DNA from: Pseudanabaena minima
Lineage (GTDB): Bacteria; Cyanobacteriota; Cyanobacteriia; Pseudanabaenales; Pseudanabaenaceae
NCBI RefSeq assembly: GCF_051131155.1
Contig: NZ_CP159508.1
Location: forward strand, 3,906,001 to 3,970,000
Direction of reading: 5' to 3'
Length of the DNA stretch: 64,000 nt
In this document: positions 48,918 through 57,013 of the stretch, piece after piece
Layout of the letters: the number at the start of each line of letters is the position of its first letter
Position numbering within the stretch: position 1 is the first letter of the stretch
The notes under the pieces: model-generated
Told to the model about the DNA's origin: nothing
Databases searched by the model: none
The model's input: the letters and a program-made list of their open reading frames with translations, nothing else
Made by a program: the position numbers and the translations under genes

Positions 48918-51646
48918 TAATTAGGATGATTATATTTGGGGGATTTAATCAAAGCAACTTGCGCTCTATGTAAAGCCTCTATGGATGTGATATCGCCTTT
49001 TTTGAGTTCGCTATAAAATGCTTCCATTAAAGCCTGTGTTCCTGCATCATCGACTTTCCAGAGTGAGGCGATCGCATTTTTTGCGCCTGCTTTCTGAACT
49101 TGATAACCAAAGCCTAAGATTTCTACACCATCGCCCAGCTTACCAACTCCTGTTTGACAAGCACTTAGCACAATCAAATCGATATTCGGGATTTGCCAAT
49201 CGGTGATTTCATTGAGACGGATTTTGTCGCCATTGCCGAAAATGATGAAGGAGTTGTCTGGAACGCCTATGTTAAATTCGGCATGGGTGGCGAGATGCAG
49301 AATATTATGATTTTTGAATTTTGCTTCGATCGCTTGGCGGCTAAATTGATCTTCGATTAAAGTAACTGAGTTATCAAAGGAATTTGTGATCGCTTGCACT
49401 TCTCTTAGCGTGGCAGGCAATCCAATTTGTCCAAACTTCTTTTCGTTAGCCTTGCCACCAAATGCTCCTGCGAGAATGTTGGGTTGTATCTTAAGATTTG
49501 GTGAAAAGTCGAAGAGGCTGTAGGCGATCAGATTATTAATGCGATATTTCTCTGCTAGCCAGTGTTTGCCGTCATAGAGTGCGGCAAGAGGAATATAGCG
49601 GAGTTGTCCATCGGGTGCATAGAGGATTGTGGTGGTTTTTGCTTTGGTGAGTTCGGCTTCGACGTTTTTAATCAATATGTTGTAGAGTTTTGCCGCAGGT
49701 TCTTTGACATCTTCAGAGCCAGAATCAAGGAGACCAGATCTAAAATCAGTCACTAGGGTCTCTAGTTCTTTTTGCGATATTTTGACAGTACGACTGATGG
49801 GGAGAGTGTTGGGTGAGAAGAGGATAATTTCGAGCCTATCACCTAAAATTAATGGATAGAGTAATACTGTGCCATGAGGAATTTGTTTGAGGTAGTCAGG
49901 GACTTTGTTGATTTCTGCTTGGGGAAGTTGTTGAATCTGATTAGCAAGTTCATTATTAAGCTCCTTGCTATTATCAAAGCTAACTGCTAGCAGCTTATTG
50001 CTAATTGCTTTCTCTGGTTCTAGAATCTTCACGCCTTGCGCCGATCTGTCACTACCTTTGATGTTTTTGAGATAGTCTTCGAGTTCTTGGACTTTGAGGA
50101 AATCCAAGACTTGCAGTGCCTCCATGATACGATCTTGCTTAATCAGGAGGTCAGCAAGAAGTTTGTAGCTGCTAGAGATAGTTCCTAAATAGGATTGTTG
50201 AATGTCTTTATCGAGTTTGCGGATATCTTTGCGAATCGCTTCGCGGACGTTGACAGATTGTTTGTAAAAGAGAATGGCAAGTTCGGGTTGGTTTACTTTG
50301 GATAATATACCGCCTAAATTTGAGAGAGTAGTACCTTCTCCACTGAGATCTTTGACTTCCCGCAAGATTCTTAAGCTTTGCAGTTGATAATCGATCGCTT
50401 TGTCATATTTGCCAAGGTTGCGGTAAGCACTTCCCAAATTCCCCAGCGACTGTCCCTCACCCTGACGGTCTTTGATTTCTCGTGCGATCTCTAAACTTTG
50501 CAAATGGAAATTGATCGCCTTGTCATATTTGCCGAGGTTTCGGTATGCGTTTCCCAGACTTCCTATCGTTTGCCCCTCACCGCGACGGTCTTTGATTTCC
50601 CGCGCGATCGCTAAGTCTTGTAGATAAAACTCAATCGCTTTGTCATATTTGCCAAGAGAAGAGTAAGCGATCCCTAGATTTCCTAGCGAAATCCCCTCGC
50701 CGCGACGGTCTTTAATTTCCCGCGCGACCGATAGGTATTGCAGATAGAATTCGATTGCTTTGTCATATTTGCCGAGAGAATAGTAAGCGTTTCCTAGATT
50801 TCCTAACGACTGTCCTTCCCCTCGCCGATCTTTGATTTCTCGCGCGACTGCTAGTACCTGCTCTAGGTAATTGATTGCTTTGTAGTATTTACCGAGGTTT
50901 CGGTAAATACTTCCTAAATTCCCCAATGACTGTCCCTCGCCTTGACGGTCTTTGACTTCCCGTAAGATGGCTAAAGCTTGTAGATGATAATCGATCGCTT
51001 TGTCGTATTTACCGATGCTTCTGTAAGCGCTTCCCAGATTTCCCAGCGACTGTCCTTCACCACGACGGTCTTTGATTTCCTGCGCGATCGCTAAGTCTTG
51101 CAGATAGAACTCGATCGCTTTGTCATATTTGCTAAGGGAAGCGTAAGCATTGCCCAAATTCCCCAGCGACTGTCCTTCACCACGACGGTCTTTGATTTCC
51201 CGCGCGATCGCTAATCTTTGCAAATGGAAATTGATCGCCTTGTCATATTTGCCAAGGGCATTGTAAGCGATTCCCAGATTTCCCAGTGCATTTCCTTCGC
51301 CGCGACGGTCTTTGGTTTCTCGTTTGATTACCAAACTTTGTAGATAGAACTTGATCGCTTCATCATATCTTCCAAGGGAATCATAAGCTATTCCTAAATT
51401 CCCTAGTGCTGCTCCCTCTCCAAACCGATCCTTGATTTCCCGATAGATTGTCAATGCTTGCTGCCATGACTGTAATGCGGCTTGAAATTGGCTGATTTGA
51501 TATTGTTGAATTCCTTGCTGTAACAGCCGTTCTGCTTCTGTTTTGCGGTCTTGATTTGTTTGTGCTTGGATGCTCTCACTCATGAATATTTGCACTTGCC
51601 CACAAGCCAAAAAAGCCAACATCGAGATCCCAACAACCTTACTCAT
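48917..51646 (-). CDS. TPR-CHAT protein A, 3' end interrupted by the IS
   Basis: 909 aa from ATG 51646 (MSKVVGISMLAFLAC). Signal peptide ends ESIQAQTNQ. About 11 TPR units, many with RREGQSLGNLG-type turns, then linker DIRKLDKDIQQSYLG and a CHAT domain with ILHLATHAEFNIG and LSACQTGVGKLGDG. The protein stops at YNHPN* because the IS supplies a TAG, removing the last 12 residues (YWSAFFAIGNGL). Both catalytic residues are upstream of the break, so partial activity is possible. It is the promoter-proximal gene of the array; downstream copies have their own spacers. Confidence 0.9.
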   Translation of the reverse strand: MSKVVGISMLAFLACGQVQIFMSESIQAQTNQDRKTEAERLLQQGIQQYQISQFQAALQSWQQALTIYREIKDRFGEGAALGNLGIAYDSLGRYDEAIKFYLQSLVIKRETKDRRGEGNALGNLGIAYNALGKYDKAINFHLQRLAIAREIKDRRGEGQSLGNLGNAYASLSKYDKAIEFYLQDLAIAQEIKDRRGEGQSLGNLGSAYRSIGKYDKAIDYHLQALAILREVKDRQGEGQSLGNLGSIYRNLGKYYKAINYLEQVLAVAREIKDRRGEGQSLGNLGNAYYSLGKYDKAIEFYLQYLSVAREIKDRRGEGISLGNLGIAYSSLGKYDKAIEFYLQDLAIAREIKDRRGEGQTIGSLGNAYRNLGKYDKAINFHLQSLEIAREIKDRQGEGQSLGNLGSAYRNLGKYDKAIDYQLQSLRILREVKDLSGEGTTLSNLGGILSKVNQPELAILFYKQSVNVREAIRKDIRKLDKDIQQSYLGTISSSYKLLADLLIKQDRIMEALQVLDFLKVQELEDYLKNIKGSDRSAQGVKILEPEKAISNKLLAVSFDNSKELNNELANQIQQLPQAEINKVPDYLKQIPHGTVLLYPLILGDRLEIILFSPNTLPISRTVKISQKELETLVTDFRSGLLDSGSEDVKEPAAKLYNILIKNVEAELTKAKTTTILYAPDGQLRYIPLAALYDGKHWLAEKYRINNLIAYSLFDFSPNLKIQPNILAGAFGGKANEKKFGQIGLPATLREVQAITNSFDNSVTLIEDQFSRQAIEAKFKNHNILHLATHAEFNIGVPDNSFIIFGNGDKIRLNEITDWQIPNIDLIVLSACQTGVGKLGDGVEILGFGYQVQKAGAKNAIASLWKVDDAGTQALMEAFYSELKKGDITSIEALHRAQVALIKSPKYNHPN

Positions 51647-51780
51647 CGCCCACATCCTCACATTTACATCAAAACCCTCGGTTGACCAACAGCCAGCATA
51701 AAGCGATATTCCCCAAAACAGGCGATCGTTACAAAAAACATAACCAAATATTCACCAAAACCGACACTCCCCCGTAGTTC

Positions 51781-51845
51781 AGATCTCCGACTTTTTTGTG
51801 ACTAGCATAACTAATTGGTGAATGTGCAGAAAAAGTCGGAGATCT
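51781..51845. repeat. 16-bp perfect inverted repeat AGATCTCCGACTTTTT
   Basis: AGATCTCCGACTTTTT at 51781 and its complement at 51830-51845, loop about 33 bases. The region 51846-52009 between it and the holB stop has no recognised gene; a short open stretch without start codon was seen there and not called. Confidence 0.7.
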
Positions 51846-52009
51846 ATCTCTGCACGAAGAAACCACAAACCCATTAGGAGCGAAGCATTACTGCAACCAT
51901 TTATGGATTTCACCGCGATCGCCAAACGGTAATGCTACGCCCAAACCTCTCGCAGGCTCGATCAGCTAACTGATAGGCTAAGGCTATAGTTCCAAACTCA
52001 GTTGATAAT

Positions 52010-52963
52010 TTAGATCTTTCCTGCAATTTGGAGAAGCGTTACTTCCCAAACTAACCTTGGTTGCACATAACGTGCAATTAATTCCCTTGCTTTATCGAGA
52101 TGTTGCAAAACTGACTTCGATCTTTGCTGCTCCCAAAAATAATTTTGTAAATAATCAATCAGCCATAATTGCAAATCCACCTCTAGTTCCTTGGTGATTT
52201 GTTTGGCGATCACCATAGCACTTTTGGCATCCTGAGGAATTTGGCGTACAGAAGTTAATAACTCGGCGGGAATACTCTTAAAACGTTCAAAAGACTCGAT
52301 CGCTTGTCCTGCCGATCCTTGTGCTAAGGCGACCACTTCGGGTGGAATATCGGTGTGACCTTCACGGGTGAGGACTTCCTGCATTTGCGCTTGATTTAGT
52401 CTTGTGAAGGGGATGCGTTGGCAGCGCGAAACGAGGGTCGGCAAAATCGAACCAGCGTCAGGAACGATCAAAATTATGGTGGCATACAGAGGTTCTTCGA
52501 GGGTCTTGAGCAGACTATTGGCGGCAGACTCTGCCATTGACTGCGCTTCTTCGAGAATCACTACTGATCGCTGACATTCGAGGGGCGATCGGCTGACAAA
52601 CTCGCTGATTTCGCGCACTTGCTCAATCCTAATTTGGGGCAAAGCGCGTCGCTTGAGTCCTGCTGCGTCGGCTTCCTTTGCCGTGAGCATTTTGCCCTTG
52701 TCTAAATAGGTTGGCTCTACCCATAGCAAATCGGGATGATTGCGATCGCTTAGTCGATTAGCTGATTTGCGATCGCCCAATAATACTTCGGCAAATGCCG
52801 AGGCAGTTTTGCTGCGCCCCACGCCACTCGTACCCGCAAATAAGTAAGCAGGGGCAATGCGATCGCGTTTAATGGCAGCATTTAACAAGGCGATCGCTTG
52901 ACTTTGACCAACGACAGCATCGAAGGGCGAATGTATGGGTAGAGGCAAAGTTGGAGCCGACAC
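52010..52963 (-). CDS. holB: DNA polymerase III delta-prime subunit
   Basis: 317 aa from GTG 52963, directly after the TAG of the upstream gene. Clamp-loader subunit of the replisome. Features: FDAVVGQSQAIALLNAAI, P-loop-like AGTSGVGRSKTASAFA in which the usual Lys is Arg (delta-prime does not hydrolyse ATP), LLKTLEEPLYATIILIV and the SRC motif LVSRCQRIPF. It lacks the usual CxxxCxxC zinc module; this is common in cyanobacterial forms. It closes a three-gene minus-strand group with two small paralogues. Confidence 0.88.
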   Translation of the reverse strand: MSAPTLPLPIHSPFDAVVGQSQAIALLNAAIKRDRIAPAYLFAGTSGVGRSKTASAFAEVLLGDRKSANRLSDRNHPDLLWVEPTYLDKGKMLTAKEADAAGLKRRALPQIRIEQVREISEFVSRSPLECQRSVVILEEAQSMAESAANSLLKTLEEPLYATIILIVPDAGSILPTLVSRCQRIPFTRLNQAQMQEVLTREGHTDIPPEVVALAQGSAGQAIESFERFKSIPAELLTSVRQIPQDAKSAMVIAKQITKELEVDLQLWLIDYLQNYFWEQQRSKSVLQHLDKARELIARYVQPRLVWEVTLLQIAGKI

Positions 52964-52965
52964 CT

Positions 52966-53463
52966 CTAGTCATTCCACTGATTTTGTAATGATCTTGTGG
53001 CGCTGATGCCTGTTGGATAGCGACGATGGCGAGTGCCAGAATCAAGAGATTCAACATTGCGTCGTCTCAGCCACCAGCGGATCGCTTCATCGACGATCGC
53101 CGCAGGGTTGTCAGATATTTCCAATAGCTCAGTCAGTAATTCTGGGGCAATGTCTACTTTATAGGTGAGATCAATGGCAGGTGGATCAGCTTGAATCGGC
53201 TCTGTTATTGATTCTGGTGGAGCGATCAAAGGTTGATTGGTGGGATCGGACAAGGTTGGTTTGAGATCTATTTCGTTATTGACTAGATTATTTGCTACAT
53301 CTGTTACAGCATCAGGTGTATTGAGATTATTTTTGTTTGCTTTGCCTTTTGGTTTACTTTTGCGTTTGCTCATACTGAGAATCATGAACATCATGAGGAT
53401 AAGTCCGAACTGAAAAAGTCCAATCATCAAGAGCAGCTTGTCTGGCGACCAAAATTCATACAT
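52966..53463 (-). CDS. Membrane-anchored small protein with a CcdA-like C-terminal segment
   Basis: 165 aa. An N-terminal helix (LLLMIGLFQFGLILMMFMIL) is followed by a Lys-rich and Pro-rich linker and a C-terminal part ELLTELLEISDNPAAIVDEA with IRWWLRRRN, which resembles an RHH-like antitoxin helix pair. The neighbouring gene carries the same segment without the membrane helix. It abuts holB (two-base gap), suggesting co-transcription. Function unknown. Confidence 0.7.
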   Translation of the reverse strand: MYEFWSPDKLLLMIGLFQFGLILMMFMILSMSKRKSKPKGKANKNNLNTPDAVTDVANNLVNNEIDLKPTLSDPTNQPLIAPPESITEPIQADPPAIDLTYKVDIAPELLTELLEISDNPAAIVDEAIRWWLRRRNVESLDSGTRHRRYPTGISATRSLQNQWND

Positions 53464-53495
53464 AAATTTTTGGGATCAGCTTACTAGGCATTTTC

Positions 53496-53750
53496 CTAAT
53501 CATTCCACTCGCCTCGTGGTGGCACAACGGGATTCATTGTCAAGGGTCGAGAGCGATCAGCTTCTTTGATCGCCCGACGCTGCAACCATTGACGGATCGC
53601 CGTATCGATCGCCTGTTCAGGGTCATTGGTGACTTCACCGAGTTCAGCAAGTAAAGCAGGATCGATGTCTATACTCTTTAGCACCTCATTAAATACTGCT
53701 TCATTAGCCGATTGGGTTATTTGCGGTTCGTTAGCGTTATCTTCTGGCAT
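53496..53750 (-). CDS. Small soluble paralogue of the 52966 protein
   Basis: 84 aa from ATG 53750 (MPEDNANEPQITQSANE); a GTG at 53774 would add eight residues. The middle IDPALLAELGEVTNDPEQAI with IRQWLQRRA matches the C-terminal segment of the next gene (ELLTELLEISDNPAAIVDEA), and both proteins end in WND. This tandem pair, one soluble and one membrane-anchored, may interact. No toxin partner is next to it. Confidence 0.65.
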   Translation of the reverse strand: MPEDNANEPQITQSANEAVFNEVLKSIDIDPALLAELGEVTNDPEQAIDTAIRQWLQRRAIKEADRSRPLTMNPVVPPRGEWND

Positions 53751-53894
53751 ATGAGTTTTTAAATTAACTGGCACTAAATTTACTGGACACTATCCAGATT
53801 TTACCCAGATTTGTTACCTTCTGAATGTGCAGAGCGATCGCATTCATACTTTTAGCTACTATCTACGTATAAAATATAAATCCCAAAAAAATCC

Positions 53895-53930
53895 AAAAAA
53901 GTAGGGGCAATTCATGAATTGCCCCTACTT
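53895..53930. repeat. Palindrome GTAGGGGCAATTC-GAATTGCCCCTAC
   Basis: Flanked by A and T runs and lying 65 bases upstream of hisS. Relative of 15102 and 56249 palindromes. Confidence 0.8.
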
Positions 53931-53995
53931 TCTACTCAAAAACTCTGTATTCTGGAATAACATTACAGTCTCCTGTTCATCACACGTTAGCATCC

Positions 53996-55261
53996 ATGTC
54001 TTCACTTCAGGTCACCCGTGGCACTCGCGATATCCTTGCTCCCGAAATTTATTACTGGCAGCAGTTAGAGACAACTGCACGTCAAATCCTTAGCCAAGCC
54101 GCCTATACCGAGATTCGCACACCCATTTTTGAAGCAACGGAGCTATTTGCGCGGGGCATCGGTGAAGCCACAGATATTGTTGGTAAAGAAATGTACACCT
54201 TTAGCGATCGCGGCGATCGCTCGTTGACTTTGCGCCCAGAGGGGACGGCGGGAGTAGCAAGATCCTATATTGAAAATAAGTTATTTGCCCAAGGTGGCGT
54301 GCAACGTCTCTGGTACATGGGTGCAATGTTTCGCTATGAACGCCCCCAAGCAGGTCGCCAGCGTCAATTTCACCAGTTAGGCGTAGAAGTATTAGGTAGT
54401 GCCGATGCGCGTGCGGATGCGGAAGCGATCGCGATCGCTAGTGATTTTTTGCAAGCTGTGGGTTTAACGGATCTTGTGGTGGATCTCAACTCGGTGGGCA
54501 GTGCGGAAGATCGGGTTGCCTATCGTCAAGCTTTGGTGGATTATTTCACGCCTTTTGTAGAAGAAATTGATGCTGATTCTCGCGATCGCCTCACGCGCAA
54601 CCCTTTACGAATTCTCGATAGCAAAGATAAGCGCACCCAAGAAATTTCCCAAGATGCACCGAGCATTCTCGATTACTTAAGCCCTGAATCACAACAGCAT
54701 TTTGAGAAAGTCCAAAATCTCTTAACAGATTTGAATATCGCTTATCGTATTAATCCTCGCCTAGTACGAGGATTAGACTACTACACTCGTACCGCCTTTG
54801 AAATCCAATCCAATCAACTGGGTGCACAGTCAGCAGTCTGTGGCGGCGGACGCTACGATCGCTTAATTGCAGAACTTGGTGGCGCGGATGTGCCTGCTGT
54901 AGGTTGGGCGATCGGCTTAGAGCGTCTGGTCATTCTCATGCAACAGGTTGCCGAACAAAAACAAGCGGCGATCGATTTCTATGTGATTTCACGAGGCGAA
55001 CAAGCGGAAGCAAAGTCTCTATCCATTGCTCAAATTCTCCGTAAGGCAGGATTTACAGTGGAACTCGATGTCACTGGTGCGAAGTTTGACAAACAATTCA
55101 AACGGGCTAGTAATGCCAATGCAAAAGCCGCTGTGGTCATCGGTGATAGCGAAATCGAGGCAGGACAAGTTCAAATCAAATGGCTAGATTCTGGTGAACA
55201 GGAGGCGATCGCGATCGCTGATCTCAGTGACAGTTTTGAGATGTTAAGACAAAAGTTATGA
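53996..55261 (+). CDS. hisS: Histidyl-tRNA synthetase
   Basis: 421 aa, class II. Motif 1 region YTEIRTPIFEATELF; motif 2 FRYERPQAGRQRQFHQLG; histidine-binding LVRGLDYYTRTAFE; motif 3 VGWAIGLERLVIL. The anticodon-binding domain covers about 330-421. It charges tRNA-His and is essential. The stop overlaps a 35-bp repeat that begins at 55260. Confidence 0.97.
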   Translation: MSSLQVTRGTRDILAPEIYYWQQLETTARQILSQAAYTEIRTPIFEATELFARGIGEATDIVGKEMYTFSDRGDRSLTLRPEGTAGVARSYIENKLFAQGGVQRLWYMGAMFRYERPQAGRQRQFHQLGVEVLGSADARADAEAIAIASDFLQAVGLTDLVVDLNSVGSAEDRVAYRQALVDYFTPFVEEIDADSRDRLTRNPLRILDSKDKRTQEISQDAPSILDYLSPESQQHFEKVQNLLTDLNIAYRINPRLVRGLDYYTRTAFEIQSNQLGAQSAVCGGGRYDRLIAELGGADVPAVGWAIGLERLVILMQQVAEQKQAAIDFYVISRGEQAEAKSLSIAQILRKAGFTVELDVTGAKFDKQFKRASNANAKAAVVIGDSEIEAGQVQIKWLDSGEQEAIAIADLSDSFEMLRQKL

Positions 55262-55294
55262 ATCATAGCAAGTTTTTCTATCTCTCATTCAATG
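55260..55294. repeat. 35-bp direct repeat, copy 1 (at the truncated end of a PIN gene)
   Basis: GAATCATAGCAAGTTTTTCT... to ...CATTCAATG; an exact second copy is at 56279-56313. On the minus strand copy 1 supplies the TGA that ends the truncated PIN toxin at 55285. Confidence 0.85.
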
Positions 55295-55386
55295 ACATAG
55301 TCGAAAACTTGCTGTAGCAATGAATTTACAAACATTAAGCCACTGATCAAGATGTTGGTATCGATTACTAATCTTAGCTTAGCCAT
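55285..55386 (-). pseudogene. Truncated PIN-domain toxin (33 codons)
   Basis: Minus strand reads MAKLRLVIDTNILISGL, then MFVNSLLQQVFDYVIE*. It has the catalytic first Asp of PIN nucleases (VIDTN) but stops after 33 residues where full proteins run to about 140. The break coincides with the 35-bp repeat. The start overlaps the stop of the intact antitoxin-like gene by eight bases, a typical TA arrangement. Confidence 0.8.
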
Positions 55387-55600
55387 CCTTGAGGATTTCC
55401 TCTAAGATTTCGGGAGTAAGTCCTTTTTGTTGTGCTTCTAAACGAATTTCTTGAACTACTTTTTGTAGTGTGGTTGGTTGGGCAACAGATTGTAAAAAGA
55501 TACTGACGAGTGTTTGGAAGGCTTGGCGATTTTCAGAGGTTGTATTTTGATATGCGTCGGCGATAGGGGCTTCGACTTGAAGGGTGATCGGTTTAAGCAT
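55379..55600 (-). CDS. Antitoxin-like protein of the truncated PIN system
   Basis: 73 aa from ATG 55600 (MLKPITLQVEAPIADAYQ). It has a strand then helices (TTSENRQAFQTLVSIFLQS), with an acidic helix at the end (ILEEILKDG). Small cyanobacterial antitoxins next to COG1569-type PIN toxins look like this. Upstream in-frame sequence to 55717 belongs to the neighbouring pseudogene. It is intact while its toxin is not. Confidence 0.75.
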   Translation of the reverse strand: MLKPITLQVEAPIADAYQNTTSENRQAFQTLVSIFLQSVAQPTTLQKVVQEIRLEAQQKGLTPEILEEILKDG

Positions 55601-55622
55601 GGTGTGGCTATTTATCCTGCAA

Positions 55623-55978
55623 TCATTGCATAAGATAAATTTCTGCGTTTTGGCTGTTCCATGTAGCGATGCCAATTCAAAAAAAATCTTTGTCTTCCGT
55701 CCAAATTGGACAATCAAAGTGCATCGCTAAAGCGACTACTTCCCAATCGTTAGGATCTCTTGCTTTAATGCGTCTTTGAGCTTCGTTTTTATATTGAATG
55801 TAAAACTCTTCTGATATTGGGATAATGGATTTTTGCAGTTGTAATATTTCTTCGGAAAATGGAGATATTGATATCCCCAAATTTTGTTTTTGTAATATTT
55901 TTGGCAAATTATTGTAAAGCTCTTGATAGCATTTATCGGGAGTAATATAAAGTCACAGCTACTGACGTATTTATTCAA
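55623..55978 (-). pseudogene. Second PIN-domain toxin remnant (stop in frame, no valid N-terminus)
   Basis: Minus strand contains YITPDKCYQELYNNLPKIL, then ARDPNDWEVVALAMHFDCPI and WTEDKDFF*IGIATWNSQ. The C-terminal DPNDW...WTEDKDFF pattern is the PIN active-site region, interrupted by TGA (55677-55679) where a Gly or Cys codon is expected. In the upstream frame a stop (TGA-CTT-TAT) cuts off the N-terminal half including the first Asp. Confidence 0.75.
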
Positions 55979-56049
55979 GAAGTGTGGAACTTTTTCGCCT
56001 AATAGTGCTCAGATTAGGATGTTTGTATTTAGGACAATTGTCTTTGACA

Positions 56050-56223
56050 TTATTTGGTTGCGTCTCTCCTTGCTTGTTTACGCATGGCGTTAAATTCGGC
56101 AATGATGTCATCTTCGCTAATGTTGTGAGCTTTTAAGAGTTGAGCAAACTTTTGGGCAGATTGACGTATAGCAATTAGGGTTTCTTTTGTCGGTTTTTTC
56201 AGTTGAATGGTTTGGGTTTTCAT
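56050..56223 (-). CDS. Small antitoxin-like protein upstream of the PIN remnant
   Basis: 57 aa: MKTQTIQLKKPTKETLIAIR, then QSAQKFAQLLKAHNISEDDI and IAEFNAMRKQARRDATK. It is Lys/Arg-rich at both ends with a helical middle, as in short antitoxins. It lies 72 bases upstream of the PIN remnant in the same direction. The AGGTTTG-rich upstream holds no obvious RBS. Confidence 0.6.
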   Translation of the reverse strand: MKTQTIQLKKPTKETLIAIRQSAQKFAQLLKAHNISEDDIIAEFNAMRKQARRDATK

Positions 56224-56248
56224 GGTGGGTTGATGTTTTTAGTAGTGT

Positions 56249-56274
56249 TAGGGACAATTCATGAATTGTCCCTA
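56249..56274. repeat. Palindrome TAGGGACAATTC-GAATTGTCCCTA
   Basis: Third copy of the AATTCATGAATT palindrome; the second 35-bp repeat (56279-56313) starts five bases later. Confidence 0.8.
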
Positions 56275-56278
56275 TGTT

Positions 56279-56313
56279 GAATCATAGCAAGTTTTTCTAT
56301 CTCTCATTCAATG
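56279..56313. repeat. 35-bp direct repeat, copy 2
   Basis: Exact copy of 55260-55294, 1 kb apart. The stretch 56314-56657 after it has a few HIP1-type words and no recognised gene. Confidence 0.85.
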
Positions 56314-56657
56314 GGAGCAAGCTATTCACAATTTTAACTGATTCGATGCTGACGCGCGCGATCGCACTTAACGAGGTCAAGGATGTAGCACGATCGCTTG
56401 ATTAGTCGTTGAGATTGTTGGTAATTCCACTATGTTTTATGTTTGTCATGGGTGAGGCGATCGCGTTCTATGATCCATTCTAGGGATGGGGTGCTATTGA
56501 ATCATAAGGTGGAAATTGCATCACCACTTTTCCAATGGAGTGTCCTTTTACTTTTGAGCAAACGCTAGATGAGGATTTTTTGCCTGAAGGTTAGTTATAG
56601 TGATTTGCTAAGTAATTCTCACTTGAAGGAAATGTACTCAACGACATAAAAAACAAC

Positions 56658-56706
56658 TTGACATATTCTTGCTGTCTTGGTAAGATTTTCTTACATTCCG
56701 TAAGAT
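56658..56706 (+). promoter_or_regulatory. Sigma-70-type promoter with overlapping operator for the HIP1-free operon
   Basis: TTGACA (56658-56663), a 17-base spacer and TAAGAT (56681-56686) form a near-consensus promoter. Immediately downstream the inverted repeat CTTAC-ATTCC-GTAAG (56690-56704) is a good site for the XRE protein encoded in the operon. The first start codon is at 56720. Confidence 0.8.
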
Positions 56707-56719
56707 ATCAAAAAGCGCT

Positions 56720-57013
56720 ATGAATGAACAAGATGTGCAAATGAACCTCATAAATGTTCTTCAAAGTATTCAGAGTGATAGTGGATATGACATAAGCCAA
56801 ATTCAAGGTAATACATGTCCTTTAAATGATCTTGAGGGATTTGATAGTATGCTATGGCCCGCCGCTATTAGTATGTTGTCATCTACGATTGGGGTCACTA
56901 TCCCTAACTGTAGCAATATTTTTCTCTCAAAAGATGGCAAGCGTCCACTCACTATTAATGAATCAGCAGCTATGGTCTGTGAAATGATAAGTAGAGAGGA
57001 GAATCAATCATGA
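56720..57013 (+). CDS. Small acyl-carrier-like protein, first gene of the operon
   Basis: 97 aa. Helical with NTCPLNDLEGFDSMLWPAAI and ending LTINESAAMVCEMI. The D-S-M at Ser43, about 18 residues after a loop and before a helix, resembles the phosphopantetheine attachment region of acyl carrier proteins (DSL), but the similarity is by eye only. It may have been recruited as a non-enzymatic scaffold. It overlaps the XRE gene by four bases (ATGA), so the two are translationally coupled. Confidence 0.5.
   Translation: MNEQDVQMNLINVLQSIQSDSGYDISQIQGNTCPLNDLEGFDSMLWPAAISMLSSTIGVTIPNCSNIFLSKDGKRPLTINESAAMVCEMISREENQS

Noticed and set aside
38008..51646. Regular 120-bp repeats resembling a repeat array
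   Set aside because: They encode TPR units of the CHAT proteins; the period is exactly 40 codons.
34831..51646. TPR-CHAT as part of a Craspase (type III-E) system
   Set aside because: No Cas7-11/gRAMP gene, no CRISPR array and no Csx30-like target is in the window, and the proteins carry signal peptides.
51846..52009. Open stretch on the minus strand reading LAYQLADRACERFGRS
   Set aside because: No start codon and no recognised family; not enough to call a gene remnant.
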